Shown piece after piece: positions 16,737 through 25,895 of a stretch of 64,000 nt of DNA; within the stretch, counting starts at the first letter, position 1; every line of letters begins with the position of its first letter. The DNA is taken from the NCBI RefSeq assembly GCF_013072695.1, contig NZ_LXUK01000012.1, positions 248,546-312,545 of the forward strand. The letters are read 5' to 3'. A model generated the notes under the pieces. That model had not been told where the DNA came from and made no database searches. It was given only the letters and a program-made list of their open reading frames with translations. The DNA comes from Acinetobacter sp. Ac_5812. GTDB taxonomy: Bacteria > Pseudomonadota > Gammaproteobacteria > Pseudomonadales > Moraxellaceae. A program made the position numbers and the translations under genes.

Positions 16737-17126
16737 ATGAGCGTGGATTGGCAAAGCAAGGTCTTGTCACCACTTATGGCTGCTTTCGGGCAGCCAATTG
16801 TTTATTCACCAGTTAAGGGCAGATACCAAAACCGTTATGAGTTAACAGGGATTTTTGATGAGGCATTTACCGATATAAACATTGTTGATGGTATGTCCAT
16901 AACGTCAATAAGCCCGTGTATTGGTTTGAACCTTCGTGATTTACCAGTTGAGCCATGCCAAAAAGACCAAATCTTGGTTAAGGCATCATTTGGCGCACCG
17001 CTTAAAGATACTTGGTACATCGTCAAAAAAGTGATGCCTGATGGTCATGGAGCGTGTCGATTGCTATTGAATATCGCACCAACACCATGCGACACAACTG
17101 ATGATAGTGGGACACAGGACCAATGA
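16737..17126 (+). CDS. head-tail attachment protein (gpFII-like)
   Basis: Likely forms the neck between portal/gpW and tail. The N-terminus MSVDWQSKVLSPLMAAFGQP and the following beta-barrel pattern match the phage head-tail joining family that includes lambda FII relatives. The 129 aa are consistent. The start of the next gene overlaps its stop. Confidence 0.7.
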   Translation: MSVDWQSKVLSPLMAAFGQPIVYSPVKGRYQNRYELTGIFDEAFTDINIVDGMSITSISPCIGLNLRDLPVEPCQKDQILVKASFGAPLKDTWYIVKKVMPDGHGACRLLLNIAPTPCDTTDDSGTQDQ

Positions 17127-17767
17127 GTGATGAATCAATGCTATTCCGTCGTCAGATGCGAATATCAGTTTTAAATGCTCTTAAGCGAGCTGATCTTTGG
17201 ATTGGTGATGATCAAGTCAATATTGATTCACCAGGTGACTGGGATATTCAACATTTAAAAGACAGTAGTTATATCCCTTGTCTTTTAGTTCGTACATCCA
17301 ACGAGGGGAAGGCTTCAAACATCAAAGCAGGTTTACCGCAGTTTGATACTGCAGTAACGATAGAAGTTTTATGTGCTGTAACAGCAACAACTGCTGAAAA
17401 GGCTCAAGACACCCTAGAACAGTTCTGGTTTGCGATCGAGAACATTTTGCTTTGTACACCCTCAATTATTAATCAGGTCCAAAACGTTCAAGCTGTAGAT
17501 ACAGTCTTTAAAGTTGACTCAACTGGAAATGATCATATTGCCGCTGTTTCAGCGGCATTTGTTTATGAAGGTTTTGAATATTTTGAAGGGACTATTAATA
17601 CCGATGAGTTAAAGAGCATGGGTATTCATATTGATCTAGCCAATGTATTTGACCCCAACGGCACTTATCCAAATCCACCATTCCCAGATTCTGTTGCACC
17701 TGCTCCTCGTACAGAAGGACCAGATGGACGAGATGAGGGGTATTTAGAAATCAAATTAGGAGAATGA
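17123..17767 (+). CDS. neck/tail terminator-type protein (214 aa)
   Basis: Sits between the head-tail joiner and DUF2635/sheath genes, where the tail terminator (gpU-like) is expected. The fold impression is alpha/beta with an N-terminal helix and a strand rich core, then a Pro-rich C-terminal extension (PPFPDSVAPAPRTEGPDG). Family not certain; role from position. Confidence 0.55.
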   Translation: MSDESMLFRRQMRISVLNALKRADLWIGDDQVNIDSPGDWDIQHLKDSSYIPCLLVRTSNEGKASNIKAGLPQFDTAVTIEVLCAVTATTAEKAQDTLEQFWFAIENILLCTPSIINQVQNVQAVDTVFKVDSTGNDHIAAVSAAFVYEGFEYFEGTINTDELKSMGIHIDLANVFDPNGTYPNPPFPDSVAPAPRTEGPDGRDEGYLEIKLGE

Positions 17768-17768
17768 C

Positions 17769-17951
17769 ATGTTTGTTGTTCCTAAAGCCGGCTACAAAAT
17801 CCCTGATCCAAGTTTTGGTGATTATCTCCCCGAAAATGGGCGAGAAGTTGAAAAAAATTCATATTGGGTTCGCCGTTTACGGGATGGCGATGTAATCCAT
17901 AAGAATGCGCCAAAACCTCAAGCAAGCACAAAAAAAGAGGTTAAAGAATGA
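17769..17951 (+). CDS. DUF2635 family phage protein (Mu gp38-like)
   Basis: A 60-aa protein with the DUF2635 pattern: FVVPKAGYKIPDPSFGDYLP, then YWVRRLRDGDVIH. Always found just before the sheath gene in Mu-like tails, which is the case here. Molecular role not established. Confidence 0.85.
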   Translation: MFVVPKAGYKIPDPSFGDYLPENGREVEKNSYWVRRLRDGDVIHKNAPKPQASTKKEVKE

Positions 17952-19447
17952 TTCCTTTTTCAAATGTTCCAAATGATGTGCGTGTGCCACTGTTTTATGC
18001 TGAAGTTGATAATTCCCAAGCAAATACAGCAACAGCAATACAACGCACTCTGATTATCGGTCAGATGACTGATTTAGGTATTGCATCACCAGATATTCCA
18101 CAGATTTGTGGTGGAGTTGGAGATGCACAAGCTAAATACGGCATTAACTCGCAACTTGCCGCAATGTTTGCTGCTTACCGAAAAAATGATGATTTTGGTG
18201 AGGTTTGGTGTTTACCTTTAGCTGATCCAGATGATGCGCCTCAAGCATCAACTACTATTACAATTACAGGTACTCCTGAGAAAAATGGAGTGATCAGTTT
18301 ATATGTTGGGGCTGGTGGTTACTGGGCCAATGGTACAGGTTTGTACCAAATTCCTGTTTCGACAGTTTCAACAGTCGCATCGATTGCTGCAGCAATTGCG
18401 AATACAATCAATAGCGATGTTAAAGCACCAGTTTCAGCAGAAGTTAGCCCCACAAATGTAATTACATTGACTGCAGTTCATGCAGGGGAAACAGGCAATG
18501 AAATTGATGTTCGTTTGAATTATCTTGATACTCTCGGCGGTCAGGCAACACCTCTTGGATTAACGATTGTTATTGCATCACAAAATTTGGAAGGTGGTGT
18601 AAGTAATCCAAGCTTAAATGATGCATTGGCAAATCTAGGTGATACAACTTTTGATTTTATTGTGTGCCCTTACAAAGACACAGCCTCCTTGGATGCCCTT
18701 GATGGCTTTCTCAATGAACGCTGGTCATGGAGTCAGCAGCTTTATGGTGGATATTTCGCTGTAAATAGCGGAACATTTGGTGATCAAACAACTTTAGGTT
18801 CATCACGCAACAACCCGCATGGGAGCATCCTTGGTGTTTATGATTCGCCAACCCCATCATGGTTGATTGCAGCGCAATACACAGGTGCAATCGTTCAATC
18901 ATTAAAGAACGATCCCGGTCGCCCACTTCAAACATTGCCAATCGTTGGAATGTTCGCTCCCAAAGCTGAAAACCGTTTCGAGCTTACAGAGCGAAACGCT
19001 CTTTTATATAACGGTATTTCAACTTTCACAGTTGGTGATGATGGGACGTGTCGTATTGAAGCAATTATTACAACATATCAAACCAATGCTTTTGGTTCGC
19101 CAGATAATTCCTTCTTAAAAATCGAGACAATGTATCTGCTTGCTTACATTCTTCGATTTATGAAAACGCGAATTACTAGCAAGTATGGACGTGTAAAGTT
19201 AGCAGCTAACGGTACTAGATTTGCGCAAGGTGCAGCGATCGTTACGCCGAATATTATTCGAGCTGATGTTATTGCAGCCTATCAAGAACTGGAATTTAAC
19301 GGTTATGTACAGGATGCAGATGCATTTGCTAAAGGTCTGATTGTTGAGCAAAACGCGCAAAACAAAAATCGTGTAGATGTGTTGTGGCCCGGCACGCTGA
19401 TTAACCAATTAAACATTTTTGCGCTACTTGCGCAGTTCAAACTGTAA
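17948..19447 (+). CDS. contractile tail sheath protein (Mu gpL-like)
   Basis: Sheath subunit whose contraction drives the tube through the envelope, proving a myovirus-type tail. The 499 aa fit the family; visible features are the N-terminal IPFSNVPNDVRVPLFYAEVD, the central domain with TTITITGTPEKNGVISLYVG, and the conserved C-terminal core (YLLAYILRFMKTRITSKYGR, then FNGYVQDADAFAKGLIVEQN). Its start overlaps the DUF2635 stop. Confidence 0.95.
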   Translation: MIPFSNVPNDVRVPLFYAEVDNSQANTATAIQRTLIIGQMTDLGIASPDIPQICGGVGDAQAKYGINSQLAAMFAAYRKNDDFGEVWCLPLADPDDAPQASTTITITGTPEKNGVISLYVGAGGYWANGTGLYQIPVSTVSTVASIAAAIANTINSDVKAPVSAEVSPTNVITLTAVHAGETGNEIDVRLNYLDTLGGQATPLGLTIVIASQNLEGGVSNPSLNDALANLGDTTFDFIVCPYKDTASLDALDGFLNERWSWSQQLYGGYFAVNSGTFGDQTTLGSSRNNPHGSILGVYDSPTPSWLIAAQYTGAIVQSLKNDPGRPLQTLPIVGMFAPKAENRFELTERNALLYNGISTFTVGDDGTCRIEAIITTYQTNAFGSPDNSFLKIETMYLLAYILRFMKTRITSKYGRVKLAANGTRFAQGAAIVTPNIIRADVIAAYQELEFNGYVQDADAFAKGLIVEQNAQNKNRVDVLWPGTLINQLNIFALLAQFKL

Positions 19448-19457
19448 AGAGGGTTCT

Positions 19458-19832
19458 ATGGCTAATAATACAAATAGACTTGCAGGTATTGCCAATATCT
19501 CTGTGGACGGGATGACGTATCTGCTAAGTGGTGAATTTACATATTCACCGGGTGATGTAGAACGAAAATCTTTAATTGGTCAAGATCAGGTGCACGGTTA
19601 TTCAGAGATGCCTCGTGCTCCTTTTATCTCGTGCACTTTACGCGATGCGGGAAGCTTAACAGTTAAAGACTTTAATGCCATGACTGATGTCACTATTCAT
19701 GCTGAATTAGCAAACGGGAAAACTATCATTGGCCGCAATATGTGGACAATTGATCCGCAAGAGGTAAAGACTCAAGAGGGCACATTTGAAGTGCGTTTTG
19801 AGGGTATGTCAGGTTCAGTAACGGAGAATTAA
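19458..19832 (+). CDS. tail tube protein (Mu gpM-like)
   Basis: Inner tube subunit of 124 aa. The pattern NRLAGIANISVDGMTYLLSG, GDVERKSLIGQDQVHGYSE and FEVRFEGMSG is that of Mu-type tube proteins. The ATG at 19458 follows AGAGGGTTCT, so the longer open frame beginning at 19419 is not used. Confidence 0.92.
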   Translation: MANNTNRLAGIANISVDGMTYLLSGEFTYSPGDVERKSLIGQDQVHGYSEMPRAPFISCTLRDAGSLTVKDFNAMTDVTIHAELANGKTIIGRNMWTIDPQEVKTQEGTFEVRFEGMSGSVTEN

Positions 19833-19835
19833 TAA

Positions 19836-20135
19836 ATGCAAAATCAAGAAATTCCAGAAAATGAAGTTGTTGAGTATCCAACTCCTTACGATTACACCTT
19901 GGTTGCACCAGTAGTAGATGCTGGTGGTATTTCAGTCACCTCTATTAATCTTCAAGAGCCGACAATTGCAGAAATTGAATCATTAAGTGACAACACTAAA
20001 AAGTTTGGATCGATGAAGGCTTTTAAAACTATGTTGGCCAATCATACAAAAGTAGATGTTGCGACCATCAACAAGATGGGGGCCCGCGATCTTAATGGTA
20101 TCCAAAAGTACTATGACTATTTTTTGGGCGTGTAG
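19836..20135 (+). CDS. tail assembly chaperone, zero-frame product (Mu gp41-like)
   Basis: A 99-aa chaperone for the tape measure protein, between tube and tape measure genes. The family look is clear in PTIAEIESLSDNTKKFGSMK and VATINKMGARDLNGIQKYY. The last codons contain a T TTT TTG slippery heptamer that permits a -1 shift into a longer product, annotated next. Confidence 0.85.
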   Translation: MQNQEIPENEVVEYPTPYDYTLVAPVVDAGGISVTSINLQEPTIAEIESLSDNTKKFGSMKAFKTMLANHTKVDVATINKMGARDLNGIQKYYDYFLGV

Positions 20136-20278
20136 ACCAACACAATATAAAACCAATCATTTTCTATGTGACTTGGTTTTATAAATGGGGTCCACAAGAT
20201 GCTGAAAATCTCACCCTTACAAAACTTTTGTTTTGGGAGGAGGGGGCGAAAATGCTAAAAGAGGCGGGAGTTGAATGA
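19836..20278 (+). CDS. tail assembly chaperone, -1 frameshift product (gp41-gp42 type, 147 aa)
   Basis: The frame that is -1 to the chaperone stays open from the slippery site to a TGA at 20276-20278 and encodes about 48 additional residues (FYVTWFYKWGPQDAENLTL, then LLFWEEGAKMLKEAG). No independent start with a ribosome binding site serves this segment. Long tailed phages conserve such frameshift pairs (lambda gpG/gpGT, P2 gpE/E'), with the extension binding tape measure. The final ATGA overlaps the tape measure start. Confidence 0.8.
20120..20126 (+). promoter_or_regulatory. programmed -1 ribosomal frameshift site (T TTT TTG)
   Basis: Heptamer in zero frame TAT TTT TTG, giving P- and A-site re-pairing on TTT TTT after slipping back one base, three codons before the zero-frame stop at 20133. 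A perfect 10-bp inverted repeat (20147-20156 and 20173-20182) lies 20 bases downstream; this is farther than usual for a stimulatory structure, so its role is uncertain. Confidence 0.75.
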
Positions 20279-22224
20279 GGCCAATTCAATACACGATAAC
20301 TGCTGTAGACCGTGCAACCCAGATCATTGATCGAATCAGCGAAAGAATAGAACGGCTATCACAGCCGTTCTCCCGTTTAGGTCGTTCAGTTCAAAGATTA
20401 GGTGACTTAACGGGGGTTAATAAGCTAGCCAAGGGTGTTAGTTGGCTAACCACGAAAATGATGTCGTTGCTGGGTATTGTTTTAAAGTTGGGAGCACCAC
20501 TTTTAGCATTGTTTGGTGGTGGTTCCCTTATGGGAATCTACCAGATGACCGAGCGATGGTCTCAACTTGGGTTTGCTGTTTCTACAACATCTCAGATCAT
20601 AGGTATCAGCGCCCAAAAGTTGATGAATTGGCGGGGTGTGGGGGATCTGGTAGGGATAGGGGCTGAGACCATGACCAAAGGGTTACAGGGATTTCAGCAA
20701 ACCTTGCAGGATGCGAAGTGGGGTCGAAACCAAGCTGTTTTTGGCATGTTGAAAATGCTGAATATCGATCTTAAACAGACTAAAGATGGGGTGGTTGATA
20801 CTGAAGCAGTTTTATATGAACTTGCAGATCGTATTCAGAAAGTTCAAAAGAAAGATCCAGCAGCAGCGCAAAAACTTGCTGATATGTTTGGTGTGTCTGA
20901 ACTTTTACCAGTATTAATGAATGGTGGTAAGGTAATCAAATCATACCAAGCTGAAGTTGAAAAACTGCAAGGCGAAGTCACGCCTGCGATGACAGAGCGT
21001 GCAAGCAAATTTGCTGAAAAATTGAATGCGATGAAAGCTGCTTCTGATGGAATGAAAGTGTCAATTGCCGATAAGCTTATTCCCGTATTTCAGCCCCTAA
21101 TTGAGAAATGGACTAATTTCCTCACTTTAAATCGAGAAAATGTAAGTGATAAGATCGCTAAGCTTGCAGAGCGTTTAGCCAATTGGTTGGATGAAATCGA
21201 TTTTGAAGAAACACTGAAAGGCATTAATAATTTTATTGATGGTTGTGTCGATATAGTTAAGTGGACTGGAAAGACTGTTGATAAGTTCAAGGAATGGGAA
21301 AGTTTTTTTGGTGCGGTTGGTAAATCTTTTGAAATTGCGGTTTTGGGCAAGTTTAAAATTTTATACTCTGTCGTGACATGGACTTATGACAAGCTGAAAC
21401 AAATTATTGATCTAGCCAATAAAGTTAGAGTAAATATACCCGATTTTCCTGGCTCCAAGGTTCTGAAACGCGGTCTAGATGTTTTGGGGCTTAATTTTGG
21501 AGGTAGTGATGCAACTGAGAAAAATACCTCTCCAACTGACAAGCTTCCACCAACAATTGTCAGATCCAACAGGGGTGTTACTGGTACTACAGCAGAAATC
21601 GAGAAAATGACTAGCAAAACTCATGGTTCGCTGTCATTTGATCGGTTTAAGAAAAGCATAATTGCTCAAGAGTCAGGACATAAGTATTGGGAGGTTAACA
21701 AACGAACTGGTGCATTAGGTTTAGCTCAGATAATGCCGCAGAACCTAACAGGATGGGGGAAAAATGCTGGTAAAAAAAACCACGGTTGGGATTTCGAGGC
21801 ACTCGGATATGACATAACGCCAAAGCAATTTATATCAAACCCTGAATTGCAGATGAAAATCATTGATTACAAGCTTAAACAGGTATTTGATAAATATGGT
21901 CCTGAGAGAGGGGCACGGGTGTGGTATTCAAACAACCCAAATCCTTCAGATAAAAAGCCAGCGCCAAATGAGCCAAGCCCCAACGAGTATTCCAACAAAA
22001 TTCTTGAAAGAATGCAAAGCCCACAACAGAATGAGAGCAGTCAGGATTATCTTAAAAACCTGTTTGGTAAAAGTGAAGATAAGGGCAAAAGCAATCAGCC
22101 TGCATCAATGAATGTTTTAGTCAATACTGTTGTTCATCCGACTGGCGCAACCACAACAAGGGTTGAGACTCCGCAGGGGGTTAAGATCAGCCACAACCAG
22201 CCAGGTAATGGGTATTTAGCATAA
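20275..22224 (+). CDS. tail tape measure protein with C-terminal lytic transglycosylase domain
   Basis: Sets tail length and helps DNA and proteins cross the envelope. At 649 aa it is short for a myophage, with a helical N-terminal half, two or three hydrophobic segments around residues 60-90, and an SLT/goose-type lysozyme domain at about 455-560: catalytic Glu in SIIAQESGHKYWEV, then GALGLAQIMPQNL and GARVWYSNNP. The domain would open peptidoglycan during entry. A strong terminator follows. Confidence 0.9.
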   Translation: MRPIQYTITAVDRATQIIDRISERIERLSQPFSRLGRSVQRLGDLTGVNKLAKGVSWLTTKMMSLLGIVLKLGAPLLALFGGGSLMGIYQMTERWSQLGFAVSTTSQIIGISAQKLMNWRGVGDLVGIGAETMTKGLQGFQQTLQDAKWGRNQAVFGMLKMLNIDLKQTKDGVVDTEAVLYELADRIQKVQKKDPAAAQKLADMFGVSELLPVLMNGGKVIKSYQAEVEKLQGEVTPAMTERASKFAEKLNAMKAASDGMKVSIADKLIPVFQPLIEKWTNFLTLNRENVSDKIAKLAERLANWLDEIDFEETLKGINNFIDGCVDIVKWTGKTVDKFKEWESFFGAVGKSFEIAVLGKFKILYSVVTWTYDKLKQIIDLANKVRVNIPDFPGSKVLKRGLDVLGLNFGGSDATEKNTSPTDKLPPTIVRSNRGVTGTTAEIEKMTSKTHGSLSFDRFKKSIIAQESGHKYWEVNKRTGALGLAQIMPQNLTGWGKNAGKKNHGWDFEALGYDITPKQFISNPELQMKIIDYKLKQVFDKYGPERGARVWYSNNPNPSDKKPAPNEPSPNEYSNKILERMQSPQQNESSQDYLKNLFGKSEDKGKSNQPASMNVLVNTVVHPTGATTTRVETPQGVKISHNQPGNGYLA

Positions 22225-22242
22225 CCATTCACCAATAATAGC

Positions 22243-22276
22243 AAAAAGCCAAGAATTTTCGGTTCTTGGCTTTTTT
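22243..22276 (+). terminator. strong rho-independent terminator after tape measure gene
   Basis: Thirteen-base stem AAAAAGCCAAGAA / TTCTTGGCTTTTT with a T run. Confidence 0.85.
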
Positions 22277-22355
22277 GTTTCAAACTTAATAATATGGATA
22301 AAACAGATTAATGAGTCCTTAAGATACCAAGTTTTAGTCAAATTTCTAGGGTGAC

Positions 22356-23165
22356 TTAGTAATGGGTATTAATGTATTCTAAATCGATAAGTCTGTTGTT
22401 ATAAGATGTGAGCAGACAGGCTTTGTTCTTACATTTATTACGTTCTTCCAACCAGGAGTTTTGACCAACTTCAAGATACGCTTTTTGATCATTAGGGATT
22501 TTTTTATAGGCTTGTTTAACAGCTTTAGATATCTCTAAATCTTTTTGAGATAATTCATCATCGTTACAGATGAGCTTTTCAACGCTTGTTTTTGATTTTA
22601 AACATTTGGATGAGGATCGTTGATTTTGGATAGGTGGGGTATTCACTTTTTTGGATTTATTTTTACAAACTAATTTTTCAATTTCAGTTTCCACCTTTGT
22701 GCAATTCAATTTATCATCGCTCTGGGTGTCTATAGGCATAGAATTAGAGGACTGGTCGCAGTCTAAAGCATAAAGCCCAGCCCAACCTTGATTTCGGTAT
22801 ATGGTTTTTTTCCCTAGATACTCGCCATCATGGGAATATTGATCAATCTTAAAACCGATATTGTTTTTGGTTTGGATGTATACTAGTTTTGCGGTGTACT
22901 GTTTAGTGCGGAAATCTCTTTTGTTACCGATCTTAACTTGTAGATTTGATGGTGCAACCCAGCATTGGTTAGCAAGCAGGATATCCACCATTCTTGATAA
23001 ACTTCCTGCGTTTGAGAAACTATTTTGATAAAGCGGATACATTTGTACAAGATAGTTTGGATCTTGGCAAACTAATGAATATGCTCTAATTGTCGAACAT
23101 GTATTAGCATTTGCTAAAGTGATTTGGCTTAAAAGTAGCATAAATAATGGAATTTTTTTGAGCAT
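22356..23165 (-). CDS. secreted LprI-like (DUF1311) protein, prophage moron
   Basis: Runs against the tail operon. Residues 1-20 are a signal peptide ending ANA. The middle part (20-150) is a Cys-containing domain of unknown type. The C-terminal ~85 residues carry the DUF1311/LprI pattern: Cys and VEKLICNDDELSQKDLE, then WLEERNKCKNKACLLTSYNN. That family includes lysozyme-inhibitor LprI, so a periplasmic role against lysozyme or in host envelope defence is possible. A second DUF1311-like motif, TKVETEIEKLVCKNKSK at about 155-170, suggests a duplication. Independent strand and flanking terminators fit a lysogenic-conversion gene. Confidence 0.75.
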   Translation of the reverse strand: MLKKIPLFMLLLSQITLANANTCSTIRAYSLVCQDPNYLVQMYPLYQNSFSNAGSLSRMVDILLANQCWVAPSNLQVKIGNKRDFRTKQYTAKLVYIQTKNNIGFKIDQYSHDGEYLGKKTIYRNQGWAGLYALDCDQSSNSMPIDTQSDDKLNCTKVETEIEKLVCKNKSKKVNTPPIQNQRSSSKCLKSKTSVEKLICNDDELSQKDLEISKAVKQAYKKIPNDQKAYLEVGQNSWLEERNKCKNKACLLTSYNNRLIDLEYINTHY

Positions 23166-23311
23166 ACCTAAATGTCCGTTTTATTTTGTGTTAATAATAT
23201 TTCATTCTGTATTTGGCTTTCATTAAAAAAATAATTAATTTGATAAAAGGTGCTTAAAAACACTTGTCAAACAGCGTAACCACAACGTCATCGTGGATAT
23301 TTTACAATGCC

Positions 23312-23434
23312 ATGAATATAATAGAGACTGAAATTGCAGATATTATTGCCAAAAGAGAGCAGTTGCCTCGGAAAGTCTTATCAGAGATAGCGGATGCAGC
23401 ACTAAAACGTTTAGCAAAATATACAAAGTTTTAA
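23312..23434 (+). CDS. small phage ORF (40 aa)
   Basis: Between the moron and the gpN gene; immediately followed by a terminator. The peptide is helical and charged (AKREQLPRKVLSEIADAALK). No clear ribosome binding site. May be a small regulator or a fragment. Confidence 0.35.
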   Translation: MNIIETEIADIIAKREQLPRKVLSEIADAALKRLAKYTKF

Positions 23435-23461
23435 AACCGACTTTTAAAAAGTCGGTTTTTT
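23433..23461 (+). terminator. rho-independent terminator
   Basis: Stem AAAACCGACTTTT / AAAAGTCGGTTTT plus T run, 20 bp before the gpN gene. Confidence 0.8.
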
Positions 23462-23481
23462 ATTGGCTAAAGGAAAATAAA

Positions 23482-24810
23482 ATGTTTGAAATTACTGAAA
23501 TGACATCTCCACCCAAACCGGCTTTTTTTAAAGATTTACAACGTGCATCTTGGCGTAATATCTCATTTGGTGTGACATCTTCAACATTATCACTAGGTCG
23601 TAAAATCGCAGTACATGAATACCCTTATACAGATGGGGTTTATGCCGAGGATCTAGGTACGAGGGGCAAGGTATTTCATATCATGGGCTTCATTGTAGAA
23701 GGTGGTGGTGCATATGGTGGAAAAGGGACGTTAAAAGAACAAATAGAAGCATTTGAAAAAGCGGCATTACAATGGGGAGATGGGGAATTTATTCACCCTA
23801 CACTAGGCATGTATCCCAAGATGCGCTTACAGAATTTAGAGATTGAGCAGGAGTTGCAAGGGCGTGTAGCTACACTTCGATTTAATCTAGTCGAGAATAA
23901 TATTAACCCGACAATCTTTGTTGTGCTTGATACACCTAATGATACTAGGAAAAAAGTTGACATTGCAAAAAAGGCTTCAATTCTAGATGCTTTGATTAGC
24001 GTCAAAGGCTCGGTAAGAAGTCTTAGATCTGGAATTTTGTCTAAGGTGAATCAGTTTACAACAATGATCAGGCAGGTCACTTTCACTGCAACCAGCCTAT
24101 TTTCAATGATCACAGGGTTGCCGGGTGAAATTGGTCGCTATATCGGTTCAGCAATATCTGATGCTAAAAAATTAAATAAAACGGTTTCCCAGCTAATTGG
24201 TATAGGCTCAGCAAGTCGTGTAAATGTTTTAAATAAGTTGGATGATTTATCCAGAGCTACTGCTGATGTGGATATCGAAAAAATTGTAAATGGAATTTCT
24301 GACACAATCACTGCTGTTTATAAAGCAAATCCAGATCCTGTACAGGCGATCAACGCTATGTTGCCACTAATAGCTATGCAACCCATGCCTGAGGGAACAG
24401 ATGAAGCAAAAGGTTTTAATCTTTTAAATGATCTGATACATCGCATTGCTGTTATTTGTATTGCTGAATCAACAGCTAATAGGGTGTTTACTTCTTATGA
24501 TGATGCTCAAACTACCCGGACATTTACCTGCAAGTTAATTGATAAGGAATTGGAAAAGGCAGGTGATCAAGGACTGGATAACACATACAACGCATTGATG
24601 GATCTAAGAACATCAGTTTCTAAGGATCTCACCAGACGTGGTGCAGATCTAGCACAGTTTGAGGATGTTGAAGCGGCTGCAAGCTTACCATCATTAGTTT
24701 GGGCACAAACACTTTATCAGGACACTGGGCGCGAAAAAGAGTTAGTGAAATCAGCAAACCCTATTCATCCAGCCTTTATGCCAATTAAATTTAAGGCCTT
24801 ATCATCATGA
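23482..24810 (+). CDS. DNA circularisation / tail protein N (Mu gpN-like)
   Basis: Baseplate-proximal protein linking tape measure and hub. The N-terminal ~140 residues are the DNA-circulation N-domain (FKDLQRASWRNISFGVTSS, VHEYPYTDGVYAEDLG, IMGFIVEGGG), while the remaining ~300 residues are helical. Length of 442 aa fits Mu gpN. The stop overlaps the next gene by 4 bp. Confidence 0.88.
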   Translation: MFEITEMTSPPKPAFFKDLQRASWRNISFGVTSSTLSLGRKIAVHEYPYTDGVYAEDLGTRGKVFHIMGFIVEGGGAYGGKGTLKEQIEAFEKAALQWGDGEFIHPTLGMYPKMRLQNLEIEQELQGRVATLRFNLVENNINPTIFVVLDTPNDTRKKVDIAKKASILDALISVKGSVRSLRSGILSKVNQFTTMIRQVTFTATSLFSMITGLPGEIGRYIGSAISDAKKLNKTVSQLIGIGSASRVNVLNKLDDLSRATADVDIEKIVNGISDTITAVYKANPDPVQAINAMLPLIAMQPMPEGTDEAKGFNLLNDLIHRIAVICIAESTANRVFTSYDDAQTTRTFTCKLIDKELEKAGDQGLDNTYNALMDLRTSVSKDLTRRGADLAQFEDVEAAASLPSLVWAQTLYQDTGREKELVKSANPIHPAFMPIKFKALSS

Positions 24811-25895
24811 ATCAAGATGTAGTTAAGCTAAAAGTCATAAGTGGTACTGATCAATTGGAAATTACTGGGTGGACAAACTTAAGTATTACACGGGGCATTG
24901 AACGCATCCCAAATAGTTTTGATTTGCGGATGTCAGAGAAAATTCCTGATCTAGATTACATTGAGGTGATCGAGGGGAGTAAATGCCAGGTACTGATTGG
25001 CGATGAAGTTGTGGTAACAGGTTATATAGATCGTGTTATTCCTATAATCTCGGGTGAGCAGCATACCATTCAGATTGTTGGCCGTGGTCTTTGTCAGGAT
25101 CTGGTTGATTGTTCTGCGGTTTATAAGGGTATGCAGTTTATGAATATGTCTGTTGAGTCTATTGCACGATCGCTCTGTGAAGATTTCCTTATTGGTGTTA
25201 TTTCAGAAATTGAACCTGATCCTATCTCAACACAGAATATCAATTTCGGTGAAACATCCGCTGCAGTGATTGAGCGCATATGCCGTATTGCACAAGCACT
25301 TTATTATGAAGATGAATTTGGCAATCTTGTTTTGAGTCGTGAAAGAAATGATGTTGCAAGCGGAGTTTTAATGCAGGGCGTAAATGTTGAAAATGCAACT
25401 TATGTTAGAGGAATGGACCAGCGTTACTCTCATTATACAATCGTTTACCCAAATGCTCAGTTGACCCCTGATATTACAAATGGTATTTCATTCGGCCATT
25501 ACACCCTTGAGGATAAGACAGTTCCGCGATATAGACCCCTATATATCATCCCTGAAGATGGTGATGCTGGTTTTTTAGTAGCTGAGAAACGTATTTTCTG
25601 GGAAGCAAAAAGGCGCTATGCACGAAGTTATATGTTGAGAGCTACAGTTACAAATTGGCGTGATTCAGATGAGAAGCTCTATAAACCTAACACTCAAATC
25701 AAGATCAATATTCCAAAACTAAAGCTTGAAAATGAAAACTGGTTGATCGGTGAAGTTACATATCGTATTGATGAAACAGGTACACGTTGTGATCTGTTGG
25801 TCATGCCAGTAGGTGCATTTTCTCTACAACCAATTGTTCCGTATCAAGGGTTACCGGTGGATGTGTTAAATGCAGCAGGAGCAGGTAAGCAATGA
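24807..25895 (+). CDS. baseplate hub protein (Mu gpP / T4 gp27-like)
   Basis: Trimeric hub onto which the spike docks. Recognised by ITGWTNLSITRGIERIPNSF at residue 18, the beta-barrel segment GEQHTIQIVGRGLCQDLVD (about 85), and the gene order gpN-gpP-gp45. The 362 aa are typical. Confidence 0.9.
   Translation: MNQDVVKLKVISGTDQLEITGWTNLSITRGIERIPNSFDLRMSEKIPDLDYIEVIEGSKCQVLIGDEVVVTGYIDRVIPIISGEQHTIQIVGRGLCQDLVDCSAVYKGMQFMNMSVESIARSLCEDFLIGVISEIEPDPISTQNINFGETSAAVIERICRIAQALYYEDEFGNLVLSRERNDVASGVLMQGVNVENATYVRGMDQRYSHYTIVYPNAQLTPDITNGISFGHYTLEDKTVPRYRPLYIIPEDGDAGFLVAEKRIFWEAKRRYARSYMLRATVTNWRDSDEKLYKPNTQIKINIPKLKLENENWLIGEVTYRIDETGTRCDLLVMPVGAFSLQPIVPYQGLPVDVLNAAGAGKQ

Noticed and set aside
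20147..20182. Stem-loop as frameshift stimulator
   Set aside because: Perfect 10-bp pairing but 20 bases from the slippery site, beyond the usual 5-9; left as unproven.
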